Origin: Pantoea sp. Ap-967
Lineage (GTDB): Bacteria; Pseudomonadota; Gammaproteobacteria; Pseudomonadales; Pseudomonadaceae
Reading direction: 5' to 3'
DNA length: 64,000 nucleotides
Assembly (NCBI RefSeq): GCF_011752565.1
Contig: NZ_VWXK01000004.1
Span: 1 to 64,000, forward strand
Below the pieces are notes generated by a model, which did not search any database, had not been told where the DNA came from, and was given only the letters and a program-made list of their open reading frames with translations. A program made the translations under genes and the position numbers. Below are positions 50,801-56,752 of this stretch, piece after piece. Within the stretch, counting starts at the first letter, position 1. Each line of letters opens with the position of its first letter.

Positions 50801-51727
50801 ATCGGCCTGGCAAGCTCGATCACCACCAGCCTCAACACCACCACCACGCACCTGACCGACTACGTGGTCAGCAGCGCGACGGTGGCCAGTGGCAACCTGA
50901 TCACCAACCCGGCCGGCACCGATGTCCTGGGGTCGCCATTGACCGTGCTGAGCGTGCTCACGGCCGTGAACACCTTCACCATCCCCGGCTACAACGGGGT
51001 CAGCGTGGCCGGCCAGTACGGCACCCTGCTGGTGCACGCCGATGGCAGCTACACCTACACCCTCAACAGCGGGCTGACCTCGGCGGTGATCGGCCAGCAC
51101 GACACCTTCACCTACGAGCTGACCCACCCCAACGGCACCACCGACACCGCCACCCTCACCATCAACCTGGACAACGCCGCCGGCCTCACCACCTTCTCCG
51201 CGCTGGTAGCCGACAGCGTCGATGACACCAGCGCCGTCGCCAGCGTCGCCGCTGCAGCAACCAGCGAGGTGATCGCTGGCACCGACGGCAACGACCACCT
51301 GGTCGGCAGCCAGGGCGGCCACATCACCCTGGAAGGCGGCGCGGGCAACGATATTCTCGAAGTGGTCGACCAGAACTTTGCCAGCGTCGACGGTGGCACC
51401 GGCACCGACACCCTGCTGTGGGGCGGCGGCGATGCCAGCATCGACCTGGCCAACCTGGCCGACCGTATCCACAACATCGAGATCATCGACCTCAACGACA
51501 CCAGCGCAGTGGCGCTGACCCTCAACCTGGCCGACGTGGTGGCGATCACCGAACCCGGCAACAACACCTTGATCATCAAGGGCGATGACAAGGACTCAGT
51601 GCACATGACCGACACCTGGAACCTGGTTGGCAACCAGGTTTCCGACGGCATCGACTATAACCAATACACGGCCCAGGACGATCCAAGCCACCAGCTGTGG
51701 GTGCAGAACAGCGTTCACGTCGTCTGA
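35891..51727 (+). CDS. lapF: Giant LapF-like surface adhesin, type I secreted, ~52 Ig-like repeats
   Basis: A 5,278-residue protein. The N-terminal ~150 residues are a BapA/LapF-type prefix (LIVTLKSGEKVTIGNFFA) ending in a Gly/Ala-rich hydrophobic stretch (AIAGLSLLGAGGVAAAASS). I count about 52 Ig-like repeats of ~85 residues (aa ~152-4580), each with SGxGEAGATVxVRDAxGN and D.AGN.S signatures. Four tandem 1,290-bp super-units of five repeats lie at ~37.6-42.8 kb. Two copies of a ~250-residue domain follow (aa ~4581-5098), then a C-terminal RTX-like Gly/Asp region (GTDGNDHL, GGAGNDIL) for type I secretion. No obvious LapG-type cleavage site was recognised in the N-terminus. Known role of LapF: cell-cell contact in mature biofilms. 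P. putida KT2440 LapF is longer, so repeat number varies. Confidence 0.93.
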   Translation: MDSIVVADKQSAVATQNTWGNFSLKNPSVVQMPVAPDQVATVTRRGQDLIVTLKSGEKVTIGNFFAADQAGVASDMVFVGEDGTLWHANYDAQAFTGFTFDQVQSLDEVVAGIGAAGSATQTFAIAGLSLLGAGGVAAAASSNNNSSNSSDNDTTAPATPIDLLVSPDGLRLSGRGEAGATVKVFDAAGNLIGTGTVGADGAFNVNLTTPQLNGGNLGVTLTDAAGNTSDGGQVTAPVAPTPAPPTDLATNAQGTLITGRGEPGLTVQVRDTDGNLLGTGTVSPDGTFEVPLDPPVIDGRTLHVRILHSSGAASDPGSVDAVDLVAPDAPTALTLADGVLLKGHGEPGTNVEVRDADGNLLATGTVDADGNFSITLDPPIASGITLQVTLIDAAGNVSDPGAVTSPGEQAPDQPVDLALANGVTLTGRGEAGTTVQVRDAAGNLIGSGVVNADGTFSITLDPAQANGEVLDVRLIDEAGNESAPLAFTAPDITPPDTPSQLLISPDGTLVYGRAEPGSTVRVLAADGTTVLGTGVVGANGLFAISLDPPQTDGSTLQVTATDAAGNVSQPGTVTSNDAQPPAQPTDLTLADGITFSGKGEPNSTVQVRDGDGNVIGTGVVDADGNFSITLSPAQANGEALDVRLVDAAGNTSVPLQFDAPDITAPNPVSGIAVGPGGLELAGSGEAGATVQVRDADGNLLGEGLVSANGTFIVVLSPAAQPGEQLSVVQTDAAGNASTAVDYEVPATSIPTSPTDLVVAADGSSVSGNAQAGTRVNVRDADGTLLGSVVVGGDGTFTVGLSPSQANGQLLDVTAVDADGTSSLPAQVSAPDITAPGVPADLAVSANGAIVTGRAEVGSTVRVLAADGTTVLGTAVVGSTGVFAITLVPPQVDGEQLQVTATDVAGNTSTAGSVTAPDIGGTDITPPDAPTGLVIGLAGQQLIGRGEAGASVQVRDAQGNLIASGTVAGDGNFLITLNPPVNDGSSVQVTLTDAAGNVSQPTSVTSPDLLPPAQPTDLALVDGITFSGKGEPNSIVQVRDAGGNLLGSGTVGGDGNFSITLSPAQANGEALEVRLVDAAGNASIPLQFDAPDITAPNPVSGIAVGPGGLELAGSGEAGATVQVRDADGNLLGEGLVSANGTFIVVLSPAAQPGEQLSVVQTDAAGNASTAVSYEVPATSIPTSPTDLVVAADGTSVSGSAQAGTRIDVRGADGTLLGNVVVGGDGTFTVGLSPAQANGQLLNITAVDADGTSSLPAQVNAPDITAPNVPADLAVSADGAIVTGRAEVGSTVRVLAADGTTVLGTAVVGSTGVFAITLVPPQVDGEQLQVTATDLAGNTSTAGNVTAPDIDGTDITPPDAPTGLVIGLAGQQLIGRGEVGASVQVRDAQGNLIASGTVAGDGNFLITLNPPVNDGSSVQVTLTDAAGNVSQPTSVTSPDLLPPAQPTDLALVDGVTFSGKGEPNSFVQVRDSLGNLIGSGQIDADGNFSITLSPAQANGETLDVRLADAAGNTSVPLEYTAPDITPPAEVSNIVVATGGLALSGRGEVGASVQVRDANGNLLGSGTVTANGSFLIVLDPAAQPGERLTLVQTDAAGNASPALQYDVPLTQVPESPSGLSVAADGSSLSGTAPAGTRVDVRDPNGTLVGSVVVGAEGTFNLPLSPPQANGELLDVTAVDSAGGTSLPTQVSAPDITAPSTPADLAVSADGSTVTGRAEPGSSVRVLAADGITVLGSAVAGVTGTFSVSLSPAQIDGEQLQVTATDTAGNTSTAGTVTAPDVDGGGDTTPPQPATDLLISIDGRTVSGRGEIGATVKVLNDQGQVIGTGTVQPDGAFTLQLGVAVTDGSSLQVTLTDAAGNVSTPSPLVSPDLLAPAQPIGLSLIDGVTLAGTAEPGARVDVRDANGNLIGTGIVSQDGSFSLILDPAQANGEQLSITATDAAGNTSTPLSYTAPDITPPAIISDVVVGDGSLTVSGRGEPGATVEIRDINGNLLGSGVVAANGTFLVGLGNPVTAGEALVLVQTDVAGNPSLGLVVIVPATELPDSPSGLVVAADGTSITGNAPIGSLVEVRDANGNVIGSVQVGNGGTFTVSLTPAQANGELLDVVAIDADGNSSLPTQVSAPDITPPNEASDLLVSADGLLLTGRGEPGATVQVSNAQGTLLGSAVVGANGQFSVTLVPAQTDGQELDVVLRDAAGNSSIANITAPDTDGPLQPSALSVDITGLHLTGLGQVGSTVTVRAANGSVLGVSVVGADGHFDVTLIAAQRNGESLTVEATDSLGNSAGPVAFTAPDHTPPQAVVSPSIDGLGATVTGTGEVGATVTVRGPDGSVLGSALVAVNGSFTVTLVPPQTNGQVLSVTQTDAAGNVSGATPLPAPDTQAPNAPTGLLLSADGAVVTGSGEPGTRVQVTGVAGVVLGTAVVQADGSFSVALIPAQLNGQTLSVTLTDGGGNTSGAGTLLASDLQAPSPALILGLVNGGTVLNGVGEIGTAVQVRNSAGQLLGNGVVDADGNFSVTLSPAQTNGQVLSVVLIDGAGNTSPSASFTAPDTTAPALPVGLQVSADGTSVHGSGEVGARVEVRNAEGDLLGTLVIPVGGSFSVPLLPAQLDGQTLQVTLIDAAGNASTSAAVNAPDITPPALPTALAVSLDGSTVTGNAPGASSATVTDPNGNVYTVSVNSDGSFSVPLTPPLTNGEVLSVVVSDAAGNQTAPSIVIAPDTTPPLPAGDVTVSLDGAVISGTAEPGTTVIVRDGSTQLGIGTVGPDGTFVITVIPALVTGDTVQLVVRDGGGNETSINVDGPDGNEAATPTALALSVDGFVLTGEGTVGSLITVTSGGATLGTGTVGSDGVFHIFFASALLNAQTLQVSARLAVGGKPSVPAIIVAADATAPDAPNLLALDRTGTTLTGHGEVGATVRVVDAQGTLLGTATVASNGLFSVVLVPPQANGQNLTITQADAAGNVSLAATLQAADIQAPNAATGLSLNSAATVVSGQGEAGATVTVRDALGVILATGTVNLSGQFQITLPTAQTTGSPLQVTLTDAAGNVSGTALLATPDRTPPLAVSNPVLSADGKQLSGSGEAGATVQVRNAAGTVLGTAVVGADGRFTVTFDTPQITGAAIGVTQVDAAGNVSPAINLATPDLTAPTPLTNVVLNNNGLTLTGLGEAGASVTVRGADGTIIGTGLVAANGSFTLVLLTAQLNAQHLSVTQTDASNNTSTAVTVIAPDHTPPAAPSALALSLGGLQLSGNAEAGSTVTVRDAAGNVLGTAVATSNGTFQLTLNSAQTNGQALQVTATDAAGNVSAAAPFLAADITPPAVVANLAVSPNGATLAGTGEAGATVTVRAPDGTVLGTALVGADGQFSVNLSPAASTGEILSVTQADAALNVSPILTVVAPGVTAPDVPGNLVLSANGLAVTGTGTAGATIKVYGPTGALLGSAAVANDGTFTVNLGSAQANGELLHVNAVGTDGSVSLPATLQAPDTTAPLPLSNLALSLDGLVLTGRGEAGATVTITGLGGLALGTAVVDASGNFSVNLGAAQLNGQLLSAAQTDAAGNESNSVNLTAPDRIAPNAPANLAFAGGGSLLNGTGEAGALVKVVALNGTVLSTGVVLANGTFQVVLLTPQANGQQVQVVLTDAAGNQSAAGAITAPDTTPPNAPSELAISSDGVTITGRGEAGASVTVTNPLGQPIGTTIVDASGHFTITLNPALGNAELLSFTQTDGAGNVSAVATLLTPDFTPPDLLTNVVISADGSVISGSGEPGATVTVTNAAGVLLGTTLVLADGSFRVVLTPAQINQQVLAVQQADPPGNISDPVTVNAPDLTPPAAAAALHLNAAGDQLSGTGEAGTTVRVYVGVVEIGTATVAANGTFVVNLNAAQLNGQVLQVTLQDASNNVSAISTLTAVDITPPATVVATLNASGTQVSGTGEAGAHVTVMNNLGNLIGQGTIAADGSFVVTLTTAQVNGQVLSVIAQDATGNPSVPLQLTAPDLTPPVQPGNLLLTGGLVLTGTGEVGSTITVRAPDNTVLGTTTVPAGGVFTITFTASQSTGQLLTVVSTDGAGNASLPATYQTLDTVAPTAVTNLAINNTYNILTGHGEAGATVTVSFGGVVIGTGVVNSGGNFSITLQPAPGSAASLAVTQTDAANNTSAVATYITPLVPAPEPPVNVALAANGLTLTGTAATGASIRVYDAAGNLIGSGSANIGNGGFSITLSSAQLNGQHLSVTAVSLLGGESQPVFVIAADITPPANPVVSALSANGLVLTGTGEAGATVTVRDASGNVLGTGLVNGGGVFSVNLASAQLNGQVLSLTQADAASNVSGATSYTAPDTQAPLAPSNLAINGTGTVLTGVGEVGATVTVTNQGGTTLGTAVVQANGTFSVTLLTPQTNGQALVVRQADAAHNVSTSTGITAPDTTPPAAPVASVNSNGTSVSGSGEVGSTVTVRNSSGTVLGTATVGSNGLYVVSLSTAQINFQALSVTLTDVAGNVSTATAVNAPDLTPPANAGNLVINATGTTLTGTGEVGATVTVRSASGTVLQTGTVQANGTFSITLSPAQDNGQVLSVTLTDPRSNVSGAVTITAPDIDANLPLIATNNLATANVVLAPVTATQTYTDSFTTLLSGFSKTYTWTVAPGTTVDPVLMLTTNSVLALLNNSTFVLQVKDATGAWVTIANGNTQGLLDLIVLPLGLQVDIGVLQAGDYRLTVASGGIGLITQVTTTLDIVASSLTQFTGTATAVSGNVITDPGTSGAVDSLGPDSLAVLQVLKNGSYVAAASGAGTTVQGQYGTLVIHADGSYTYTPNGSPSSVGKVDVFSYQLVHPNGLTASANLYVRIDSPQATEVWSDSNLSAPATVVDAVNDVGASHITLANRVDTSTATLGSLTLPLIGSRSATYTTTVAASTTADLQVVVNSTNLLGLLNGTTIQLLKLNTATGQYVVVQTVGGSSLISLLGGGAGYTFTGQGAGTYHIVVTAGGIGLASSITTSLNTTTTHLTDYVVSSATVASGNLITNPAGTDVLGSPLTVLSVLTAVNTFTIPGYNGVSVAGQYGTLLVHADGSYTYTLNSGLTSAVIGQHDTFTYELTHPNGTTDTATLTINLDNAAGLTTFSALVADSVDDTSAVASVAAAATSEVIAGTDGNDHLVGSQGGHITLEGGAGNDILEVVDQNFASVDGGTGTDTLLWGGGDASIDLANLADRIHNIEIIDLNDTSAVALTLNLADVVAITEPGNNTLIIKGDDKDSVHMTDTWNLVGNQVSDGIDYNQYTAQDDPSHQLWVQNSVHVV
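37631..42790. repeat. 1,290-bp super-repeat of five Ig modules within lapF, four copies
   Basis: The start of one super-unit (ACCGGC.CA.CCCACCGACCT) recurs with its CCACCGACCT part at 37641, 38931, 40221 and (as ACCCATCGG) 41511, exactly 1,290 bp apart. The first two copies are nearly identical over long stretches including third codon positions; the third is close and the fourth diverged. Confidence 0.85.
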
Positions 51728-51739
51728 GGCCGCTGCATT

Positions 51740-51762
51740 CCGCCGGGCACACCGCCCGGCGG
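51740..51762 (+). other. Perfect GC hairpin between lapF and its exporter genes
   Basis: CCGCCGGGC (51740-51748) and GCCCGGCGG (51754-51762) form a 9-bp stem with a 5-nt loop, 13 bp after the lapF stop. It lacks a T-tract, so it is more likely a mRNA-end protector or a partial attenuator than a strong terminator. Confidence 0.6.
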
Positions 51763-51790
51763 CAAGGACGATCAGCAGTAAGGGAATTTC

Positions 51791-53224
51791 GTGAAGCGAA
51801 GCAGTCCGCTGTCACCGCTGTGGCTGGGCGCCCTCGGGCTCCTGGCGTTGACTCTCCACCCGGTTGCCCTGGCAGCCGATGATATCGACCCCAGGCTGCG
51901 CAGCATCGGGCCGTCACTGCTACGTGACGCGCCCGACGCCATCCCCGCCCGGCCACCTGCCGTGCAGGCCGCCAGTGGCGGCGATCGGCTGGGTCTTTCC
52001 GAAGCGGTGTTGACCGCCGCGCAATGGCACCCGAGCATCGCCGAAGCCATCGGCAACCTGTACAAGCAAGGCGAGGGCATCAACGTGGCCCGCGCCGGTT
52101 ACTACCCGCAGATCTCCGGTGGCATTCGCACCGGTTATGACACAGGCTACGGCGGCGACCGCAACAGCCAGGCGCTGAACCTGTCGCTCAAGCAGATGCT
52201 GTACGACTTCGGCAAGGTCGACAGTGCCGTCAATGCCGCCAAGGCCGCCGCCAACCGGGCCCAGGCCAATATCCTGCTGGTGGTCGACGACCTGGCCCGC
52301 GATACCGCCTACGCCTGGATCGAAACCCGCCGCTACGAGCAGTTGATGGTCATTGCCCGCGACCAGATCCGCGGCGTTGGCGACATCGCCGGCATGGCCC
52401 GCCAGCGCAGCGACATGGGCGCCAGCACGCGCTCCGACGTGGTGCAGGCCGAATCGCGTGTGGAAGGCGCCCGCGCCACCCTGGAGGAGTACCAGTCGCA
52501 ATACGAACGCTGGCGTTCCACCCTGGCCGAACTGCTTGGCCGCGCGTCGCCCCCGGCACTGGCCGAAGCGCCGCCGCCGGAGCTGAACCAGGCCTGCAAA
52601 CGGCCGGCCAATGGCGCCGACCGCTTGCCCGCGGTGCTGATGGCCCTGGCCCTGCGTGCCCAGTCCCAGGCCGAACTGGCCCAGGCCAAGGCCGAAGCCT
52701 ATCCCACCGTGTCGCTGCAGCCGCAGGTCAACCACTACCTGGACAACGACTACAACCGCGATAACTCGCGGCTGGACCGTACCCAGGCCGGCATCTACCT
52801 GAACGTCGAGGTGCCGATCTACCAGGGCGGCGCCATCAGCGCGCGCAGCCGCGCCGCCGGTTACGCCCTGAGCTCCGCCGATTCCGCCGAAGATGCAGCG
52901 CGCCTGCAGGCGCGCCGCGGCTTGGCCGAGGCGGTGGCGCAAACGTCGGGCCTGGGGCGGCGCCTGAGTTCACTGGAAGCGCGCCAGACCAGCATCCAGG
53001 AAGCCCGGGAGCTGTATGGCCGGCAATACCTGGACCTGGGCACCCGGCCGCTGCTCGACCTGCTCAACGCCGAGCAGGAAATCTACCAGTCGCGCTTCGA
53101 GCTGGCCGGCACCCGTTCCGACCTGCTGCGCCTGGATGTCGACTGCCTGTACAACACCGGTGCCCTGCGTACCGCCTTCGGGCTGGAAGGGCGCAACCTG
53201 CAAGGGGTGGAGATCGAGCCATGA
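51791..53224 (+). CDS. lapH: TolC-type outer-membrane factor of the LapF exporter
   Basis: A 477-residue outer-membrane efflux protein. It has a signal peptide (LGLLALTLHPVALA), then two TolC repeats (SEAVLTAAQWHPSIAEAIGNLYKQGE... and LMALALRAQSQAELAQAKAEAYPTVSLQPQ) with long coiled-coil Ala/Gln/Arg helices. The start is GTG with AAGGGA upstream. The end overlaps the ABC gene start (ATGA). Paralogue naming after P. putida lapHIJ is from memory. Confidence 0.88.
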   Translation: MKRSSPLSPLWLGALGLLALTLHPVALAADDIDPRLRSIGPSLLRDAPDAIPARPPAVQAASGGDRLGLSEAVLTAAQWHPSIAEAIGNLYKQGEGINVARAGYYPQISGGIRTGYDTGYGGDRNSQALNLSLKQMLYDFGKVDSAVNAAKAAANRAQANILLVVDDLARDTAYAWIETRRYEQLMVIARDQIRGVGDIAGMARQRSDMGASTRSDVVQAESRVEGARATLEEYQSQYERWRSTLAELLGRASPPALAEAPPPELNQACKRPANGADRLPAVLMALALRAQSQAELAQAKAEAYPTVSLQPQVNHYLDNDYNRDNSRLDRTQAGIYLNVEVPIYQGGAISARSRAAGYALSSADSAEDAARLQARRGLAEAVAQTSGLGRRLSSLEARQTSIQEARELYGRQYLDLGTRPLLDLLNAEQEIYQSRFELAGTRSDLLRLDVDCLYNTGALRTAFGLEGRNLQGVEIEP

Positions 53225-55389
53225 ACGATACCGTCAACCTGCCCCAGGGCGGTCAGGCGCAGCAACCTGAACAAACAGTGGCCCACCGCCCGGACCTTGG
53301 CCCGTGGCTGGAAGTGATGCTGCAGGTCGCCCACCACTACCGCCTGGATGTCTCGCCCCAGCGCATTCGCCTGGCGGCAGCGGAAGACGCCCGGCCCCTG
53401 GATGAAATCCTCCGCCACATGGCCCGCCAGGCCGGGCTGACCCTGCGCTTCGTGCGCTTCGATGCCAAGGCGCTGCGCCAGTGGCGCACGCCGCTGGTGC
53501 TGGAGCTCGACGATGGCCAGCTGGCCGTGGTGGAGGCGGTGACCGAGGAAAACGAACTGGCCGTGGTGTTCGCCGGCGACCAGGGGCTGACCTCGCGCCT
53601 GCCGCGCAGCGAGCTCGAAGGGCGCATCAACCGCGTGGCGCTGATGCGCCCTGCCCGCCCCCTGCGCGACGTGCGCACCGACGACTACACCGCGCCCTAC
53701 GACCGCCACTGGTTCACCCGTATCGTGCTGCGCGACCTGCGCCCGTATGGCCAGGTGATGGTGGCCTCGCTGGTGGCCAACGTGCTGGCCCTGGCCGGGG
53801 TGCTGTTCTCGATGCAGGTGTACGACCGGGTGATTCCGGCTGAGTCGCTGCCCACCCTGTACGTGCTGTTCGGCGGGGTGGTGCTGGCGCTGGTGTTTGA
53901 TTTCAGCATGCGCCTGTTGCGCCTGAAGGTCACCGACCTGCTCGGCAAGCGCGCCGACCTGCGGGTGTCCGACCTGGTTTACGGCCACGCCCTGCGCCTG
54001 CGCAATTCGGCGCGGCCAAAGTCCACCGGCTCGTTCATCTCGCAGTTGCGCGAGCTGGAATCGATACGCGACCTGATTACCTCCAGCACCGCCACGGCGC
54101 TGGCGGACCTGCCGTTCTTCCTGTTGTTCCTGTTCGTGTTCTGGCTGATCGGCGGCGTGCTGGTGTTCATTCCGCTGGTGGCGCTGCTGGCCATGGTGCT
54201 TCCAGGGCTGCTCGCCCAGCGGCGCCTGGCGGTGCTGGCCAATGCCTCGATGCGCGAGTCGTCGCTGCGCAACGCCATGCTGGTGGAGAGCATCCAGGGC
54301 CTGGACGAGATCAAGGCACTGCAGGCCGAGGCCCGTTTCGAGCGCCAGTGGAACCAATACAACGCCGCCTGCGCCCACACCAACCTGCGCCTGCGCACCC
54401 TCACCAACGGCCTGGTGACCTGGACCCAGAACGTGCAGGGCGCGGTGTTCGCCGTGGTGATCGTGATTGGCGCGCCGATGGTGATTGCCGGCGACCTCAC
54501 CACCGGTAGCCTGGTGGCCGCCTCGATGCTGTCGTCGCGCATGATGGCGCCGCTGGCGCAGCTGACCCATGTGCTGACCCGCTGGCAGCAGGCCAAGGTG
54601 GCGCTGCAGGGCCTGGACAAGCTGATGCAGGCGCCCGTCGACCACCCCGAGGGCGAGGCCCGTGTGCACCTGCCAGCCATCCGCGGCGAATACCTGCTGC
54701 GCCAGGCGCACTTTCGCTACAGCCCCGAGGCCCCACCGGTGCTGAGCATCGGCCAGTTGGCCATCCAGCCGGGCGAGCGGATTGCCGTGCTCGGGCGCAA
54801 CGGCGCCGGCAAGTCGACCCTGCTGCAGGCCCTGGGCGGGGCCATGGACCTGGCCCAGGGCGAGGTCAGCCTGGACGGTATCGCCATGGACCACCTCGAC
54901 CCCGCCGACCTGCGCCGCGACGTCGGTTTGCTGGCGCAGTACGCACGGCTGTTCCACGGCACCCTGCGGGAAAACCTCACCCTCGGTGCCGGCCAGGCCA
55001 GCGACCAGGAACTGGTGGCGGCCCTGGCCGCCACCGGCGCGCTGGAATTCGTCCGCCGCCTGCCCAAGGGCCTCGACCACCTGATTCTCGAAGGTGGCCA
55101 GGGCCTTTCCGGCGGCCAGCGCCAGGCCCTGGTGCTGTCGCGCCTGCTGGTGCGCCAGCCGCAGGTGCTGTTGCTCGACGAACCCACCGCCTCGTTGGAC
55201 GACACCACCGAGCGCAAGCTGCTGGATAACCTCGACCGCTTCTGCCAGGGCCGTACCCTGGTGATCGCCACCCACCGCCTCAGCGTGCTGCAGCGGGTAC
55301 AGCGCATCATCGTGCTGGACGGCGGGCGTATCGTCATCGACGACCAGCGCGACGCCGCCCTGGCCAAGCTGCAAGGAGTGCAGGCATGA
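53221..55389 (+). CDS. lapI: Type I secretion ABC transporter with C39-like domain
   Basis: A 722-residue protein. The N-terminal ~130 residues are a degenerate C39-like domain (no catalytic Cys near the start), used to bind rather than cleave substrates in RTX exporters. The membrane domain has ~5-6 spans (e.g. GQVMVASLVANVLALAGVLFS; LPFFLLFLFVFWLIGGVLV). The nucleotide-binding domain has Walker A GRNGAGKST, signature LSGGQRQALVLSR, Walker B VLLLDEPTASLD and H-loop IATHRLS. It is coupled by 4-nt overlaps on both sides. It powers LapF export. Confidence 0.92.
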   Translation: MNDTVNLPQGGQAQQPEQTVAHRPDLGPWLEVMLQVAHHYRLDVSPQRIRLAAAEDARPLDEILRHMARQAGLTLRFVRFDAKALRQWRTPLVLELDDGQLAVVEAVTEENELAVVFAGDQGLTSRLPRSELEGRINRVALMRPARPLRDVRTDDYTAPYDRHWFTRIVLRDLRPYGQVMVASLVANVLALAGVLFSMQVYDRVIPAESLPTLYVLFGGVVLALVFDFSMRLLRLKVTDLLGKRADLRVSDLVYGHALRLRNSARPKSTGSFISQLRELESIRDLITSSTATALADLPFFLLFLFVFWLIGGVLVFIPLVALLAMVLPGLLAQRRLAVLANASMRESSLRNAMLVESIQGLDEIKALQAEARFERQWNQYNAACAHTNLRLRTLTNGLVTWTQNVQGAVFAVVIVIGAPMVIAGDLTTGSLVAASMLSSRMMAPLAQLTHVLTRWQQAKVALQGLDKLMQAPVDHPEGEARVHLPAIRGEYLLRQAHFRYSPEAPPVLSIGQLAIQPGERIAVLGRNGAGKSTLLQALGGAMDLAQGEVSLDGIAMDHLDPADLRRDVGLLAQYARLFHGTLRENLTLGAGQASDQELVAALAATGALEFVRRLPKGLDHLILEGGQGLSGGQRQALVLSRLLVRQPQVLLLDEPTASLDDTTERKLLDNLDRFCQGRTLVIATHRLSVLQRVQRIIVLDGGRIVIDDQRDAALAKLQGVQA

Positions 55390-56570
55390 GCCAACACGAA
55401 CTCCCCGCGTCCTACCTGGACGGCCAGGATGAGCAGGCCGTGCTGCGCGCCGGGCGCATCATCACGATCTGCGCGGCGATGCTCGCCGCGTTCCTGGCCT
55501 GGGCTGCCTGGTTCGAGGTCACCGAGGTGTCCACTGGCACCGGCAAGGTGATCCCCAGTTCACGGGAGCAGGTGATCCAGTCGTTCGAGGGCGGCATCGT
55601 TGCTGAAATGAACGTGGCCGAAGGCGACCTGGTCGAGCGCGGCCAGGTGCTGGCCCAGCTCGACCCAACCAAAACTGCCTCCAGCGTGGGCGAAAGCGAG
55701 GCCAAGTACCGTGCAGCCAAGGCCAGCGTGGCCCGCCTGCGCGCCGAGGTCACCGGCAAGCCGCTGAGTTTCCCCGAAAGCCTGAAGGACTCCCCCGAGC
55801 TGATCGACGCCGAAACGGCCCTGTACGAAACCCGCCGTCGCGGCCTGGAGCAGACCTTGGCCGGCATCGAGGATTCGCTGCGCCTGGTGCGTGCGGAGCT
55901 GAAGATCACCGAGAACCTGGCCAAGATGGGTGCGTCCAGCCGGGTGGAGGTGATTCGCCTGAACCGCCAGCGTTCGGAGCTGGAACTCAAGGCCAACGAG
56001 GCCCGCTCCGAGTACCTGGTGCGGGCGCGCGAGGAGCTGGCCAAGGCCAGCGCCGAGGCCGACAGTTTGTCGGAAGTGATTCGCGGGCGCAGCGATTCGC
56101 TGACGCGCCTGACCCTGCGCTCGCCGGTACGCGGCATCGTCAAGGACATCGAGGTCAACACCTTGGGCGGCGTGGTACAGCCCGGCGGCCAGGTGATGAA
56201 GATCGTGCCGCTGGACGAACGGTTGCTGGTGGAAACCCGCATCGCACCACGGGACATCGCCTTCATCCACCCCGACCAGGCGGCCAAGGTGAAGATCAGT
56301 GCCTATGACTATTCGGTGTACGGCGGGCTCGAAGGCAAGGTAGTGGGCATTTCGCCAGACACCCTGCAGGACGAGGTGAAGCCGGAGATCTATTACTATC
56401 GGGTGTTCATTCGCACCGAGCAGGACAGCCTGCAGAACAAGGCTGGCAAGCACTTTGCGATCGTGCCAGGGATGGTGGCGACGGTGGATATCCGCACCGG
56501 CGAGAAGACCATTCTCGATTACCTGATCAAGCCCCTGAACCGCGCCCGCGAGGCCTTGCGCGAGCGTTGA
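55386..56570 (+). CDS. lapJ: HlyD-type membrane-fusion protein of the LapF exporter
   Basis: A 394-residue adaptor. It has one N-terminal span (ITICAAMLAAFLAWAAWF), a lipoyl-like half (GKVIPSSREQVIQSFEGGIVAEMNVAEGD), a long alpha-helical hairpin (~100-230) and the C-terminal HlyD signature (PEIYYYRVFIRTEQD...IVPGMVATVDIRTGEKTILDYL). It bridges the inner-membrane ABC protein and the outer-membrane factor. It ends a three-gene operon. Confidence 0.92.
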   Translation: MSQHELPASYLDGQDEQAVLRAGRIITICAAMLAAFLAWAAWFEVTEVSTGTGKVIPSSREQVIQSFEGGIVAEMNVAEGDLVERGQVLAQLDPTKTASSVGESEAKYRAAKASVARLRAEVTGKPLSFPESLKDSPELIDAETALYETRRRGLEQTLAGIEDSLRLVRAELKITENLAKMGASSRVEVIRLNRQRSELELKANEARSEYLVRAREELAKASAEADSLSEVIRGRSDSLTRLTLRSPVRGIVKDIEVNTLGGVVQPGGQVMKIVPLDERLLVETRIAPRDIAFIHPDQAAKVKISAYDYSVYGGLEGKVVGISPDTLQDEVKPEIYYYRVFIRTEQDSLQNKAGKHFAIVPGMVATVDIRTGEKTILDYLIKPLNRAREALRER

Positions 56571-56576
56571 CCCCTG

Positions 56577-56682
56577 AGCGCCGCTTAGGCGCCGCATCGC
56601 GAGCTACGCTCGCTCCTACCTGAGCTGCATCCATCCTGTAGGAGCGAGCAAAGCTCGCGATGCACCGCGCTAGCGGTGCCAA
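56577..56682. repeat. Inverted REP pair between exporter and cheV
   Basis: GCGCCGCTTAGGCGCCGCAT-CGCGAGCT..CTCCTAC and the inverse GTAGGAGCGAGC..GCTCGCGATGCACCGC form a large dyad after the lapJ stop and before cheV. Confidence 0.8.
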
Positions 56683-56752
56683 CACAATCAAGCTAAAGCG
56701 CAGGCGATCCAGGCCGATAACCCGTTATCCCCTGTTTCCCACGAAGGTCACC

